From Porphyra umbilicalis (lineage: Eukaryota; Rhodophyta; Bangiophyceae; Bangiales; Bangiaceae): 64,000 nucleotides of DNA. A model generated the notes under the pieces. The model worked only from the letters and a program-made list of their open reading frames with translations, was not told the origin of the DNA and ran no database searches. The position numbers and the translations under genes are program-made. Shown here one piece after another: positions 43,296 through 54,107 of this stretch. The stretch lies in NCBI GenBank assembly GCA_002049455.2, contig KV918766.1, positions 558,001 through 622,000 of the forward strand, given 5' to 3'. The stretch's first letter is position 1. Every line of letters begins with the position of its first letter.

Positions 43296-45500
43296 CGTGA
43301 ATGGGCAGCGACCATGCACGGCAACGCCGTACCCCCAGCCCTGTGCAACGCCAGATGGGCGCGCACCGACGTATCTACCACGTGCTCCTATCGCACCGAC
43401 GGTCCAACACTGCCGGCGCGCGGGACGATGATGACGCTGGGCAACGTTGCTGTCCCACGCAACGAGCTGACTCGTGTGAGACTGAGCACACTTGCGACTG
43501 TCGCTTGCCGGCGGTCCTCACAGCTTTTTAGGCCATATCCCAAAATACAACAGTTCTAAGCGCAGCAGAACTCAGTTGTGTCGTTATCGGAAGTATTAGA
43601 GTTCGGGATCGCCGGCATCAGACACCCTGGTATCCCATGCCAACGGAATATGGGCAGGCTACATGTTGTAGAATAACTTACTTTTGACTACATCTTTGTT
43701 GGCTGAAAATCGTATTGGACTTCTCTTGATGTCATGCAAGGAACATGCCGCCGCCTCTCTGCTGACCACGAGAACACTGGGTATACAGTACTCTGGATGG
43801 CCCTCATGCAGACGCGCGGCGCTAGGCGCCCATCAGTGTCCAAACCACAAGTTTGACAGAGAGCGGATAGTTCGGTACCTCGTGCCATTTAGGTAGCGAA
43901 TACGGTACCTCGGGAGCATCCGATGCTGGCAGCTGGCGGTAGATCCGGGGGGGGCTGTCAACACGGTCGTCATGGGGGTACCGCTGGAGCCATTTCAGTG
44001 GGGTCTGTGCATCTTGTCGAAAGAGCACAGCGTCTGCCTCTCTCGCCGCCGTGTGTTGGGGCCGCCGCTCGAGTCTGCGCGGCCCCGCCAATGCAAAGAC
44101 GTTACTGCCCACTGCGCGTCGACTGAGAAAGATGATAACGTATGGGGGCAGGGACGGCTGTGAGGTCGGAAGGATGCCCGACTGCGACTGTTGAGGACGC
44201 ACCGACCTGCTTTGTCCAAAGGCGCCGGCTCACCCCACCTCTGGTGCGCCAGCCATACCCTGCCTGCGGTGGCAGCGCCGGTCCCTCCATAGGCAGCGCC
44301 AGTCGGCGGCCGTGAGCGAGGCTCTCTGGCGCACACCCTTTCCCTCTGCGGAGCTCGCTGTCCATCTGTCTCCAAATATACGCCCAGTGGGGCCTCATGG
44401 GGCGCCCAACCAGGTTATCCCTGCTGGGACACCCAGCTGGGAAACGGTCCATCAGTTGTGCGTACTGTTGTGGTCTGACGGATACGGCGGGCGGGCCACT
44501 GCGACGAGCCCGCCCGACCTCCCGGCTTGTGTGTCGTGCCGACGTGGTCGCCTCCCCCACCGCCTACCGTCCGACGCCGTGCCGACAGTCGCCGTGGCTC
44601 CAAAACTCCACTGAGCTTTGAGGGGGGCGCTTTGGCTCAAAATGGTGGTAGTTGCTAGAGTAGCTGATGCTGTCACGGCCGCGGTCGTGCAAGCCATACC
44701 GTAAACCAGGCAGGTATCTCGTGCACTCGTCACACGTATGACACTGGTTGCACAAACGAGCACCCCCATGTCCTTGGCATTGCACCTCCACACTGTCGCT
44801 CCTGCTGAATGGACCACTTCTTAGGCGAACCTGGTTACGTCCCGACGCACGTTAGTAGTTTGATTCCGAGCTGCAGGAAGCCCAGGCCACGTGCCGGTGG
44901 CAGCGCCAGCCCTTGGGAAAGCGCGACTCTGTGACCCAGACCTTCGCCTTCTTGGCGGAGGCCTGTTACAGTTCTTCTCTGAACACGCCTCAGTCAGTTA
45001 GTAAGAGGCTACTGGGGTAAGACTCGTGCCACAGTGGGATGTGCCATCGCGGTGGCGCATGGGCAGTGGTGTAACCGAAGGGCGCGTCGCCAGAGATGGC
45101 ATTGCGTTAAACATACCCAGGCGGCACTTGGTGGAGGCTCTCTGTCCTTTTAAAGCGCGGGTCGTTCGTGATACACATGTGCAAGATACCCGTGCACATT
45201 TTTCCTGCACATACGATGTGCCGATGACTGCTAGGTAAGCGTGGCACTCGCGAGTGTGGATGCGGTGATAGGCCGGCTGGCCATTGCTAGCGTGGCTCGC
45301 CCAGCCACACGGTGGGTGAGACACATCTCATTGCCATACATTTGCTCATGCATGTGGGAGCGAGAAGTGTGCAATCAGAGCGCGCCAGACGAATACTCGG
45401 CTAAGGGAGATGTGCTGAGAGGATACGAGGGAGTCACTGGGATCCATGTCGGCAACTTCGTTGATTCTTGGCACGATAGAACACATACACACACTCTCTT
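43296..45500. other. Spacer with a Cys/His-rich open stretch
   Basis: No confident gene. On the minus strand around 44580-44800 an open frame reads CQGHGGARLCNQCHTCDECT followed by RYLPGLRYGLHD, which has the spacing of a zinc-binding module. It has no start codon in good context and no extension I can connect by splicing. The rest is low in coding signs, and 43540-43720 is AT-rich. Confidence 0.35.
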
Positions 45501-48500
45501 TTATTCGTCATCGATCTGGAAGGGGTTGTCCCCCGTTTGACCACAACCGCAGACACAAGGCTCTTGAGAAAAAAAGAACGTGGAAAAGTCAAAGGCCTCG
45601 GGTAGGGAAGAAGGGCACGCGTCGCGAGCGGCGGCGCGGATGTTGTGTACCAGCATGTGATAGCAGAGAATGCTTGTGTACTCGACGGGGCCGCATGCCG
45701 CCAGCACGCGCTTGAGCGCCTTGATGGCCCGGTTTCGCTGCTCGTGAGCCACCGTGTTCATGTGCTTGAGCGCCGTGAAGGACGCCGGCGCAAAAAACTT
45801 GCTGCACACGTGATTGATGATGTGAAAGGCGTCACTGACCACCGTCGACACGGCAAGCAGCCATGGAAGCTTCCCGAGCGCCGACCGCACCGCCCCACAC
45901 CCGAAGTCGTAGACGATGAACCGCGGTAGGATGGCAAAGCGAGTGATAATGGCGTCAAGCAATGCTGGTGGCCCCTCCCTCTTGTCCAAGACGACAAATC
46001 CAAGGACCTTCGGGTGGGCACACGCACAGCATATGATGAAGGCCCCGGGTGAGAACGACTTCCTCGCGTCCTGGTAGTTCTTAGAGCAAACGCCCAGAGC
46101 TGGTTTCTCAGCCCGAAGAAAAGCCGAGGCGCGGCACTGCAATCTTCCAGGGAAGTACATCCCCGTCACGAGCGGGTCATCACTCGCGTCAGGAAACTCG
46201 GACAAAAACTTGGCCCGCATCTGCTCCCTCGTCATGCCCGTCCCGCACCACTTGGCCGCAAACGCAGCTGCCGAGTCGGTCACGAGCGGGCGGTCAGCGT
46301 GGTAGGCCGTGATGCAGTCGGCCATCTTGTCGGCGCAGGCAGCGGCGGTGACCGCGACACTCTCGCGCACGTCATCCATCCGTTTCAGCGCGTTTAGGAA
46401 GGCGACCCCCATGCGCAACGACTTGAGCAGCATGACCAAGTCCGTCGACAAGTGCTCGGGGAAGGCCACGTCAACCGGCTCGTCCTTGACGACCTCGGCC
46501 AGGACCGTGGCCACGTCTGCCGCCAGAGACGGAGACCGGAGCAGCGCGGCCAGTCCCCGAAGCCCCGCCACGTGCTCTAGGTGAAAAGCAGAAACGACAG
46601 GGTCAGTCGCCACGGCTACACAAAAGGAGACGACGTCGTGCGCCGCGGTCTGACCCAGAGCCCGAATTTCGGGCACCAGCAAGCCAAAGGCGGACACAGT
46701 TGGTGGGCGACGTCCACCTGCAGCCGCTGCTGCCGCAACTGCGGCCGCGGCCGGATCCTGCGCGTGCGCCTCGCCAAGTGCCGCGTCGTCGCCAGGGAGA
46801 GCCGCTCCTGCAGCGGCATCAGCATGAGCCGCCGCCGCAGCGGCACCTGCCGCCGCGGCGCCCGCAGCTGCCGCAGCCATGTGTGCAACCGGCGGTCCGG
46901 CCGCCACCGCAGGTCCCGCAACGGCAGGTCGTGCAGCAAGCCACGATGTAAGCGAGGCGGCGACGTCCCGCTCGACGGCGTTGTTGGGCAGCGGGCGACC
47001 GTTAATTCCCTCGGAAGCGATGAACTTCGACATTGCGCTCAGGACACTCTTGGCCAGTTGCGTACAGGCAGACTCAAGATCCCAGATGACAGACAGAAGC
47101 GCGTGAAGGGCGTTGGCGCCCGACTTTTGCTCCGTGGGAAACGTGTCCAAAAACGACTGCGGTAGGGCGCCAGGGAGTAGCACCGCCAAGGCCAGTGCAG
47201 CCGCCCGTCTCTGCTCTGCGGTGACGGTGACAGCGGCGCCAGGCTCTGTCAGCACCAGCCGTACGTAGCGCCGCACCCACTCGCTGCCAATGATACTCGC
47301 GGACGCAAGAAGCCCGGGGTCGTTGTCGCACTTCTCCGCGTACGTCGTGTAGTATGCGACGAGCAACCGGCGGAGGTAGCCAAGCCAGATCCCGTCGGCG
47401 GTGACGACATCAATCACGTCGCCGTCGCAGCACGTGCCGCAAAAGAATGGCCAGTCCGGCGCATTTTTCCCCATCAACCGGAGGCCGGCGGAGAGAAGCC
47501 GCGACACAGTGCGGCGGCCGCGACCGGGCGTTGTCGACGACCAAACGCCCGCCCGCCGCCGCTGCTGCGCCGCGATCCACCAGGTGCGAAATGTCTGGGA
47601 GAAAGGATTGCCCTCCATGGCGACCTGCGACGCAAAATGCCGCACCAGCATGACCGACGCCGCTGTCCCGGGGGAAAGGATGACGAGTCCCTCTTTTCGC
47701 CCCTCAGCGCACACCCACGCGCCGCACTCGGAGTTACTGCAGTTGTAGGCGTCGAGCTCCATCTGGCCGATACACACGGTCGAAAGCACCGTGCCCTTGG
47801 AACGGTCAGCCGTCGCGTTACCGCGGGGAGTGCCACACTTGGGGCACTCAATGGGAGCTGGCACCACGTACGCCTTGCCGGACCGGGCGGCGTCCATCAG
47901 CGCTGTGTCCACCTGCACGGACTTGTCGCAGTTGAACGGCGACAGTTCGAGGCGTGAGATGGCCTTGGGAGTCGTCGAGATCATGCTGCCGCCTTGTGTA
48001 GGGGAGGGTAAGGCGTCACTCTGCCGCAGGTGCCGGGTGTTTAGCACGTGTACACAGTTCTTTTTCCGACTGGTGTCACAATAGCAGCACGATGTGGTCT
48101 TCCGTGCGCATTTGACAGGCGCCGGCACACGTCGACGGTCGTCACCCGAGATGACGACGGCAATGGGGAGGCCACCAGTTGCAAACACCTCCACCTCCGC
48201 GTCCTCGAAGTCGCCGTTCGCCTTGCCCGCCGCTCCGTTCCTCGTCAAGCGCATGGCGCTCCGCTGTCCCCGTCTGCCGGCCGCTCGTGCTGCGCTGCTG
48301 CCGCCCGCAGCGCCAGTCGACGCGACACCCGTCCCGGCCGCGTCAATACCGGCCGTATCCACCCCCGTCGGCAGGGCCACAAGGCTCCTCGTTTTCTTGC
48401 CGTCCGCGTCGCCCAACAGCCGGCCAACGCTGGCGAGGGCGTCGATAAACAGCCGTGCATGATAGCAGTCGCTATCGTCCGCCGACGGCGACGACACATC

Positions 48501-49535
48501 GAGTACCGCCTCGCTGATTGTGCTGCCCCGGCAGGTGCACTGCACGTCACCCCGAGGCGCAACCCAGCACGTCATGAGCTCCTGCTCTTTGTACTCGTGT
48601 TGATCGGCGTTCGAGATGCGCGCCACCGCGCCGAAAATAGAGTCCAGTGGCCAGACCTGGCCGCGGTAAGGCGCTGACAGGGTGATGTCGAGGAAAGAGC
48701 GCAACGCCGCGGCGCCGCCGCGATCGTCGTCCTCAACACCAAACATATCTAGCCATCGCTCGACCCCGATGTTTGTGATGAGGCTGGCAATTGCCCGCAT
48801 GTAACCCTGCAGCAGGTTGGCGCGCGTATTTCGGCCGGTACCCGCGGCTCTGCCTCCCAAGGTGTGACGCGTCCCCGGCCTCACCTGGCTCAGACTCGGG
48901 AAACGGTAGGGGCTCAAGTCGGTGCCGTCGTTAGGTGCCCCGTCAGCGCCGTCCTCGCCATCACCCATCTCCATCACCGCCAGAGTGGCATTGGCGCGCA
49001 CCTCGTGTCCCGCCATGCTCACAAGGGAGAGCACGGGGTGGTGCACGACAGGCGCAGATGTCGTTGCAAGCATGCACTTCCACCCCTCTCCTGAAGATTC
49101 GTCAGGGCGCGCGGCACACCGCGCCGCGTCGGCGGACACGCCCATCGGCACACGCAGCACAGGGGCAGCTGTCGGAGCGCGCTCCACTGCACAGCACATA
49201 TACATCTGGTGCTGGTTGCGGATAGATGACGACCCGGAGGAGGGGCGCGGCGGGCTCGACGCCAACAGCCGAGGGCGAGGGGAGCGCAGTGCGAGAGGTG
49301 CTGAGGGCATCTTGACGACGTTGGGCTCTTGACGGCTTGCGAGAGAGGTGTGGGAAGGTGGCAGTCCGAGGGGAGCGGGGGTGCAGCGCATCCCTAGCGC
49401 GCTCCCCAGCTGCCTCAAAAGGAAGACCATCGAGACGCGGTGCCCCTGCGAACATTTGATAGAGGAAAAAAGCGACGGGTAGTGGGGTCGTGAACGAGCA
49501 CAGGATACAACGCAACCCCATTCGTGCGGGGGCAT
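45501..49535 (-). CDS. Large SWIM-finger protein with DDE/RNase-H-like core, HMGXB3/KDZ-type transposase-like
   Basis: A single open frame of about 1,340 residues from the first ATG (MPPHEWGC); later ATGs (MVFLLRQLG, MPSAPLAL) are also possible starts. Two C-x-C...C-x-H SWIM-type fingers are visible: CTC...CYH (about 48535-48455) and CYCDTSRKKNCVH (about 48080-48040). A Cys pair module follows (CPKCG...CSNSECG). After an Ala-rich linker comes the C-terminal core (about 46090-45640). It has PGAFIICCACAHPKVLGF, IVYDFGCGAVRSAL, VVSDAFHIINHVCSKFF and NTVAHEQRNRAIKAL, in the order of the transposon-derived domain of animal HMGXB3. The D, D and E of these motifs would be the catalytic triad. KDZ relationship is inferred. 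The frame is whole, so it may be active or domesticated. Confidence 0.75.
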   Translation of the reverse strand: MPPHEWGCVVSCARSRPHYPSLFSSIKCSQGHRVSMVFLLRQLGSALGMRCTPAPLGLPPSHTSLASRQEPNVVKMPSAPLALRSPRPRLLASSPPRPSSGSSSIRNQHQMYMCCAVERAPTAAPVLRVPMGVSADAARCAARPDESSGEGWKCMLATTSAPVVHHPVLSLVSMAGHEVRANATLAVMEMGDGEDGADGAPNDGTDLSPYRFPSLSQVRPGTRHTLGGRAAGTGRNTRANLLQGYMRAIASLITNIGVERWLDMFGVEDDDRGGAAALRSFLDITLSAPYRGQVWPLDSIFGAVARISNADQHEYKEQELMTCWVAPRGDVQCTCRGSTISEAVLDVSSPSADDSDCYHARLFIDALASVGRLLGDADGKKTRSLVALPTGVDTAGIDAAGTGVASTGAAGGSSAARAAGRRGQRSAMRLTRNGAAGKANGDFEDAEVEVFATGGLPIAVVISGDDRRRVPAPVKCARKTTSCCYCDTSRKKNCVHVLNTRHLRQSDALPSPTQGGSMISTTPKAISRLELSPFNCDKSVQVDTALMDAARSGKAYVVPAPIECPKCGTPRGNATADRSKGTVLSTVCIGQMELDAYNCSNSECGAWVCAEGRKEGLVILSPGTAASVMLVRHFASQVAMEGNPFSQTFRTWWIAAQQRRRAGVWSSTTPGRGRRTVSRLLSAGLRLMGKNAPDWPFFCGTCCDGDVIDVVTADGIWLGYLRRLLVAYYTTYAEKCDNDPGLLASASIIGSEWVRRYVRLVLTEPGAAVTVTAEQRRAAALALAVLLPGALPQSFLDTFPTEQKSGANALHALLSVIWDLESACTQLAKSVLSAMSKFIASEGINGRPLPNNAVERDVAASLTSWLAARPAVAGPAVAAGPPVAHMAAAAAGAAAAGAAAAAAHADAAAGAALPGDDAALGEAHAQDPAAAAVAAAAAAGGRRPPTVSAFGLLVPEIRALGQTAAHDVVSFCVAVATDPVVSAFHLEHVAGLRGLAALLRSPSLAADVATVLAEVVKDEPVDVAFPEHLSTDLVMLLKSLRMGVAFLNALKRMDDVRESVAVTAAACADKMADCITAYHADRPLVTDSAAAFAAKWCGTGMTREQMRAKFLSEFPDASDDPLVTGMYFPGRLQCRASAFLRAEKPALGVCSKNYQDARKSFSPGAFIICCACAHPKVLGFVVLDKREGPPALLDAIITRFAILPRFIVYDFGCGAVRSALGKLPWLLAVSTVVSDAFHIINHVCSKFFAPASFTALKHMNTVAHEQRNRAIKALKRVLAACGPVEYTSILCYHMLVHNIRAAARDACPSSLPEAFDFSTFFFSQEPCVCGCGQTGDNPFQIDDE

Positions 49536-52350
49536 GCGCCGGGAAAACGAGTACCTGGCCAATGGACCACAGCGTGGAAACAGGAGAAACACATGCGGTT
49601 AGTCTCTGTCCTTCGGTATCGTAGTATGACTCATAAGATAGCAGTCACAGCAGTGTGCGGGAAACTTGGGTTGGGGAGGAGACATGCCAGAAGGAAACAC
49701 ACCAGGCGGGAAAGCAAAGCGACGCGACCGCAAATACGTACGAGAACATGTGAAGGAGGGCGATCTCCAGGTATCCAATAACGTAGCAGAGGTAACACGT
49801 CGCCTGCGTGTAGTCAGCAGCCGCACGCCTCCAGCCACACCCTCGCGGCAGCTGCCAAAAAGGGCATGCGGATAGTGGCCAGAAACGAGGACCACAGCAG
49901 CCGTATCGCTGGTGCCCGCTCGGCAGCACCCGCAGCACCAGACAAAACAAGCCGGGGGGGGAGAGGGGGGGCAACACCGCGCTATGGGGGGCGAGGGGGG
50001 GCGGGCGGCGTGACTGCGCGAAGGCGGCGTGCCGATGCGGCGGCGTGCCGGTGCGGGCGGCGGCGTGCCAGTAAGGGCAGCGGCGCGCCGGGGCGGGCGA
50101 CGGCGCGCCGGTGCGATCGACGGCGCGCCGGTGCGGGCGGCGGCGCGCCGGTGCGGGCGGCGGCGCGCCGGTGCGGGCGGCGGCGTGCCGGGGCGGGCGG
50201 CGGCGTGCCGGGGCGGGCGGCGGCGTGCCGGGGCGGGCGGCGGCGTGCCGGGGCGGGCGGCGGCGTGCCGGTGCGGGCGGCGGCGCGAAGGTGCGGGCGG
50301 CGGCGCGCCGGCGCGGGCGGCGGCGTGCCGGGGCGGGCGGCGGCGTGCCGGGGCGGGCGGCGGCGTGCCGGGGCGGGCGGCGGCGTGCCGGGGCGGGCGG
50401 CGGCGTGCCGGGGCGGGCGGCGGCCTGCCGTTGCGGGCGGCGGCCTGCCGGTGCGGGCGGCGGCGTGCCGGTGCGGGCGGCGGCGTGCCGGTGCGGGCGG
50501 CGGCGTGCCGGTGCGGGCGGCGGCGTGCCGGGGCGGGCGGCGGCGTGCCGGGGCGGGCGGCGGCGTGCCGGGGCGGGCGGCGGCGTGCCGGGGCGGGCGG
50601 CGGCGTGCCGGGGCGGGCGGCGGCGTGCCGGGGCGGGCGGCGGCGTGCCGGGGCGGGCGGCGGCGTGCCGGGGCGGGCGGCGGCGTGCCGGTGCGGGTGC
50701 CGGGGCGGGCGGCGGCGTGCCGGGTCGGGCGGCGGCGTGCCGGTGTGCCGGTGCGGCGCCTGGTGCCGTGAATCCACGATTGTGTGGCGGTTCGATAGGA
50801 TGGGTTCACGACGTGGTCGCGCTGCGGTTAGGGGCTGTCAGCATCCCAACCAGACAGGGGTGGCTGCGACATAGCTCCCCTCACTTGTGATTCCAGGTGC
50901 TCAGATCCATCGTTTATTGACCAATCATATTCCTTCGTCAAGGTTGCCTTGACGCCGTCAAGGCTACGATTACCCGTCTTGCTGCCACCACGCGAAGGTG
51001 CTTTGCAGCCCAAGGACAGGCGTGTGGACGGGTTGCGCACGGGTGGGGGAGGAAGGGGGGCGGATGGGAAGGGGGGGGGTGGGTTAGGGGGGCTCAGGGG
51101 CTATCAGATGGACGAAAATATGATGAGTAAGCCTGTGCTGGTACGCAGGAAACTGGGACAGGGTTGTGCTGTGGTAACGTGAAGGGTGGGGGATGGGGGG
51201 GGCGATGGATAGCCCTGAAAAACCCTCAAAGTACAATGCGACCGCGAAACTCGGGCTCCAGAGCCTCTCTGATGTGCTGACCACACCTCTTCGTCGACCT
51301 TGGCCGAGAAATCGGCCCATACAGCCACTACGGGGCTCCGCGGTGCATCGGAGTGACTCCATATCCGGATCCCTGTGGCGAACGCGAGCGGGAGCAAGAC
51401 GCTCCGCTCGGAAATCACTCGAAGGGCTCTGTGGACGCGGAACTGCACTAATCCGGCCATGTACTGTTTTCCTGCTTTTTTCCAGGGAAATGCGCTTTTC
51501 TCGTCCAGCAGTGCTCCGTTTGAGGCGCACAAGACATCGTGGGAGAGCTGGTGAGCCCACGAGTACAATGGTGTGACTCAGACAGCGCTGGGACTCTTCG
51601 TCTGTTTTATAAAAAAAGCGTGAACTGCGCAACAGGCGGTTTCGGACCCCAGGAACCCGATCATATGTAAACACTGTTGATTTCCCTCCCACACAAGCCC
51701 GATTCACTAAGAACTGGTACAAGTGGGAAGAATAGATGCTCCTCGACGCGGGTGATGCATGTCATGGTCCGTGCTCGCAGCGGTACGGATAGCCGGCCAC
51801 CGTCGAGCACTACGGCGGCGCATCCGCGGGAAAACAACCAGAGCTCGGAAAACAGAGCCGGCCATCGCTCGATTCGATTAAGCCCGCGGAACAAGTCACT
51901 CGATCGGCAGATTTGCTGCCGCCGTGGGTGGGGCCACAACCCGGGCGACCGCCTTCGAAGCTTCCGGTCCCACGCGGCTCTCTTCCACCGGCTGGCCACC
52001 ACCGCACGCGAATCTCCGGGCCTCAAACAGAGCCGCCGCGGCGGCGGCTGGCTCCAACGGCGGCACGGCTGGTCGGGCGGCGCCGCGCGCGTGGGCGGAC
52101 TCGCGAATCGCGCCGGTCGGGACACGCCCCCGCCGGCGTCCGACCGCCGCCGTAACCTCCGCCGCCCGCCTGGACGAGAGCGACGTTCCGCCGGCGGCAC
52201 CGCTGCCTCGCCCGGCGTGCGCGCTCCCGTCCGCCTCTTTGACCGGTGCCCTTCCACCCACACGCTGGCCGCGTCTGCGTCGGGCGCCCTTGTGCGTGTG
52301 CCTTTCCCCCCCCCCACCTCCCCCTCTCCTCCCCCCCCCCCCCCGCAGCC
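49536..52350. other. Spacer with minisatellite and DnaJ leader
   Basis: Besides the 20-bp array, the stretch 50770-51700 is lower in GC. It includes two CAAGG-rich motifs near 50938-50965 (GTCAAGGTTGCCTTGAC and GTCAAGGCTACG). From 51900 to 52350 all frames stay open because of base composition. It ends in a pyrimidine tract directly before the DnaJ ATG. I see no gene. Confidence 0.4.
50041..50753. repeat. 20-bp GC-rich minisatellite, about 35 copies
   Basis: The unit is CGGCGTGCCGGGGCGGGCGG, with variants at a few positions (GTGCC/GCGCC, GGGGC/GGTGC). Register holds exactly at 20 bases over more than 600 bases, with a short irregular end near 50690. Because 20 is not a multiple of three, every frame reads a 20-residue period without stops on both strands. 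The long open frames here are therefore an artefact. Confidence 0.9.
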
Positions 52351-54107
52351 ATGACGTCGGCCGCACCCCCGCCTGCCTTTGTCGCGGTCGGCCTGCCGAC
52401 GGGCAGCGGCGGTGGCGCGGCGGCATCGTCTTTTTACGGCACCCGCACGCGGGCGGTGCCCGTTGGCGCTAGTGCGGCTCGCCGCGTGTCGGCCGTGCCC
52501 GGCGCGCTGCCGCGGCCGCCCCGGTCGCCGCGGCGGGCGGCGGGGGTCGCGGGCCTCCGCGCCGACGTCGACTACTACTCGACGCTCGGCGTGTCGCGGT
52601 CGGCGTCACAGGATGACATTAAAAAGTCGTTCCGGAAACTGGCCCGCAAGTATCACCCTGTACGTTGTATGGAGGGGGCTGTGGGATGTGCGGGCGCGGT
52701 CGTTTGTGGGTGGTGAGGAGCTGCGACGGGCTAGTTGTGAGTCCAATGGACAACTTTGGAGTCGGTCGAGGAGGGGATGTGAGTTGTCATGGCCTGTGCC
52801 TCTGTTGGGCTGACCCGCGCTCGCGAGGGTCGAGCTGTGAGGCAATGGCCGCGGCGACGATCCTCTTGCGGACTGTCCGGCACCTGTGTTTGAGCCATCC
52901 TCTAACATGGGTACATTGCATTCCTCAATGTTTTTTGTCTCATATATTTGGCTTTGTCTTTTCTGCTGGGTTGGTCACGTTGCTCTCTGCTTGTTTTTAC
53001 CTGTGGCTCAACTTACAGGATGTGAACAAGGAAGCGTCGGCAAAGGTCAAGTTTCAGGAGCTGTCCACCGCCTATGAGGTGCTGTCGGATCCAGACGTGC
53101 GGCAGCGGTATGACCAGTTTGGTGAGGCGGGCGTCAAGTCTGGGGGCGGCGGCGGCCCCGGCTTTTCGACCGACTTCGGTGGTGGCTTCTCCGACCTCTT
53201 CGAGACCTTCTTTGGTGGCGGTGGCGGCGGCGGCACCCGCGGCCGCGCGTCGACTGGCCCGCAGACCGGCGATGACCTGCGGCTGGACGTGGAGATCCCC
53301 TTCCAAAAGGCGGTCTTTGGCGGCGAGCACAAGCTGCGCTTTTCGCACCTGGAGAGCTGCGGCACATGCTCGGGGTCGGGCGTCAAGCCCGGCTCGAGCA
53401 GCCGCACGTGCGGCACGTGCAGGGGACAGGGCAGCGTCATGCAGGTGGCGCGCACCCCAATGGGCGCCTTTCAGCAGGTGACCCAGTGCCCGACATGCCG
53501 CGGGACGGGCGAGGAGGTTGACGAGTACTGCTCCGCGTGCGGTGGCAAGGGTACCAACCAGGTAACCAAGCAGTTGGTCGTCAACATCCCCGCGGGTGTG
53601 GACAGCGGCTCCCGCCTGCGCGTGCGCGGCGAGGGCGACGCGGGCTCCCGCAGCGGCCCGCCAGGCGACCTGTATGTGGTGCTGCGGGTGGCCCAGTCGA
53701 CCGACTTTAAGCGCGAGGGCGTCAACACGTACGCGACGACTAAGGTCACCTACCTGGACGCTATCCTCGGCCGCAAGCTGACCGTCAAGACCGTGGACGG
53801 GCCGGTGGAGCTGGCCGTCGCGCCCGGCACCCAGCCCGGCGCGGTGCTCAAGATTGAGGGCAAGGGCGTGCCCAAGCTTGGCAACAAGACGGCTCGTGGC
53901 GACCACTTTGTCACGGTTGAGGTAACCATCCCCAAACGCCTCAATGGGGACGAGCGGGAGCTGCTGCGGGAGCTCGACATGATGGCCAATGGCCGCGACC
54001 GGTCCATGGCTGGGGGCGACGGGGGCGCCGCTGCCGGCGGCGCGGCAGGCTCACCAAAGAAGAAGAACAACAAGGACGGGCTGTTTGGCTTTGCGCGGAA
54101 GAAGTGA
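52351..54107 (+). CDS. Chaperone DnaJ (type I Hsp40), probably plastid-targeted, two exons
   Basis: This is a co-chaperone that stimulates Hsp70. Exon 1 (52351-52659) encodes a Ser/Ala/Arg-rich leader of about 70 residues and the start of the J domain ([20 protein letters not shown]...KYHP). A 359-base intron (GTACG to CTTACAG) lies between P and D of the HPD motif. Exon 2 (53019-54107) resumes [20 protein letters not shown]. Then come a Gly/Phe region, four zinc-finger repeats of C-x-x-C-x-G type ([32 protein letters not shown]), and the substrate-binding beta domain ([20 protein letters not shown]). Total 465 residues. Bacterial-type sequence plus a leader argues for plastid location; mitochondrial targeting is possible. 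It converges with ABCE1. Confidence 0.96.

Noticed and set aside
49599-50777. Long Arg/Pro- or Gly/Arg-rich proteins in several frames
   Set aside because: They are translations of the 20-bp minisatellite. All frames are open because the unit has no stop in any register.
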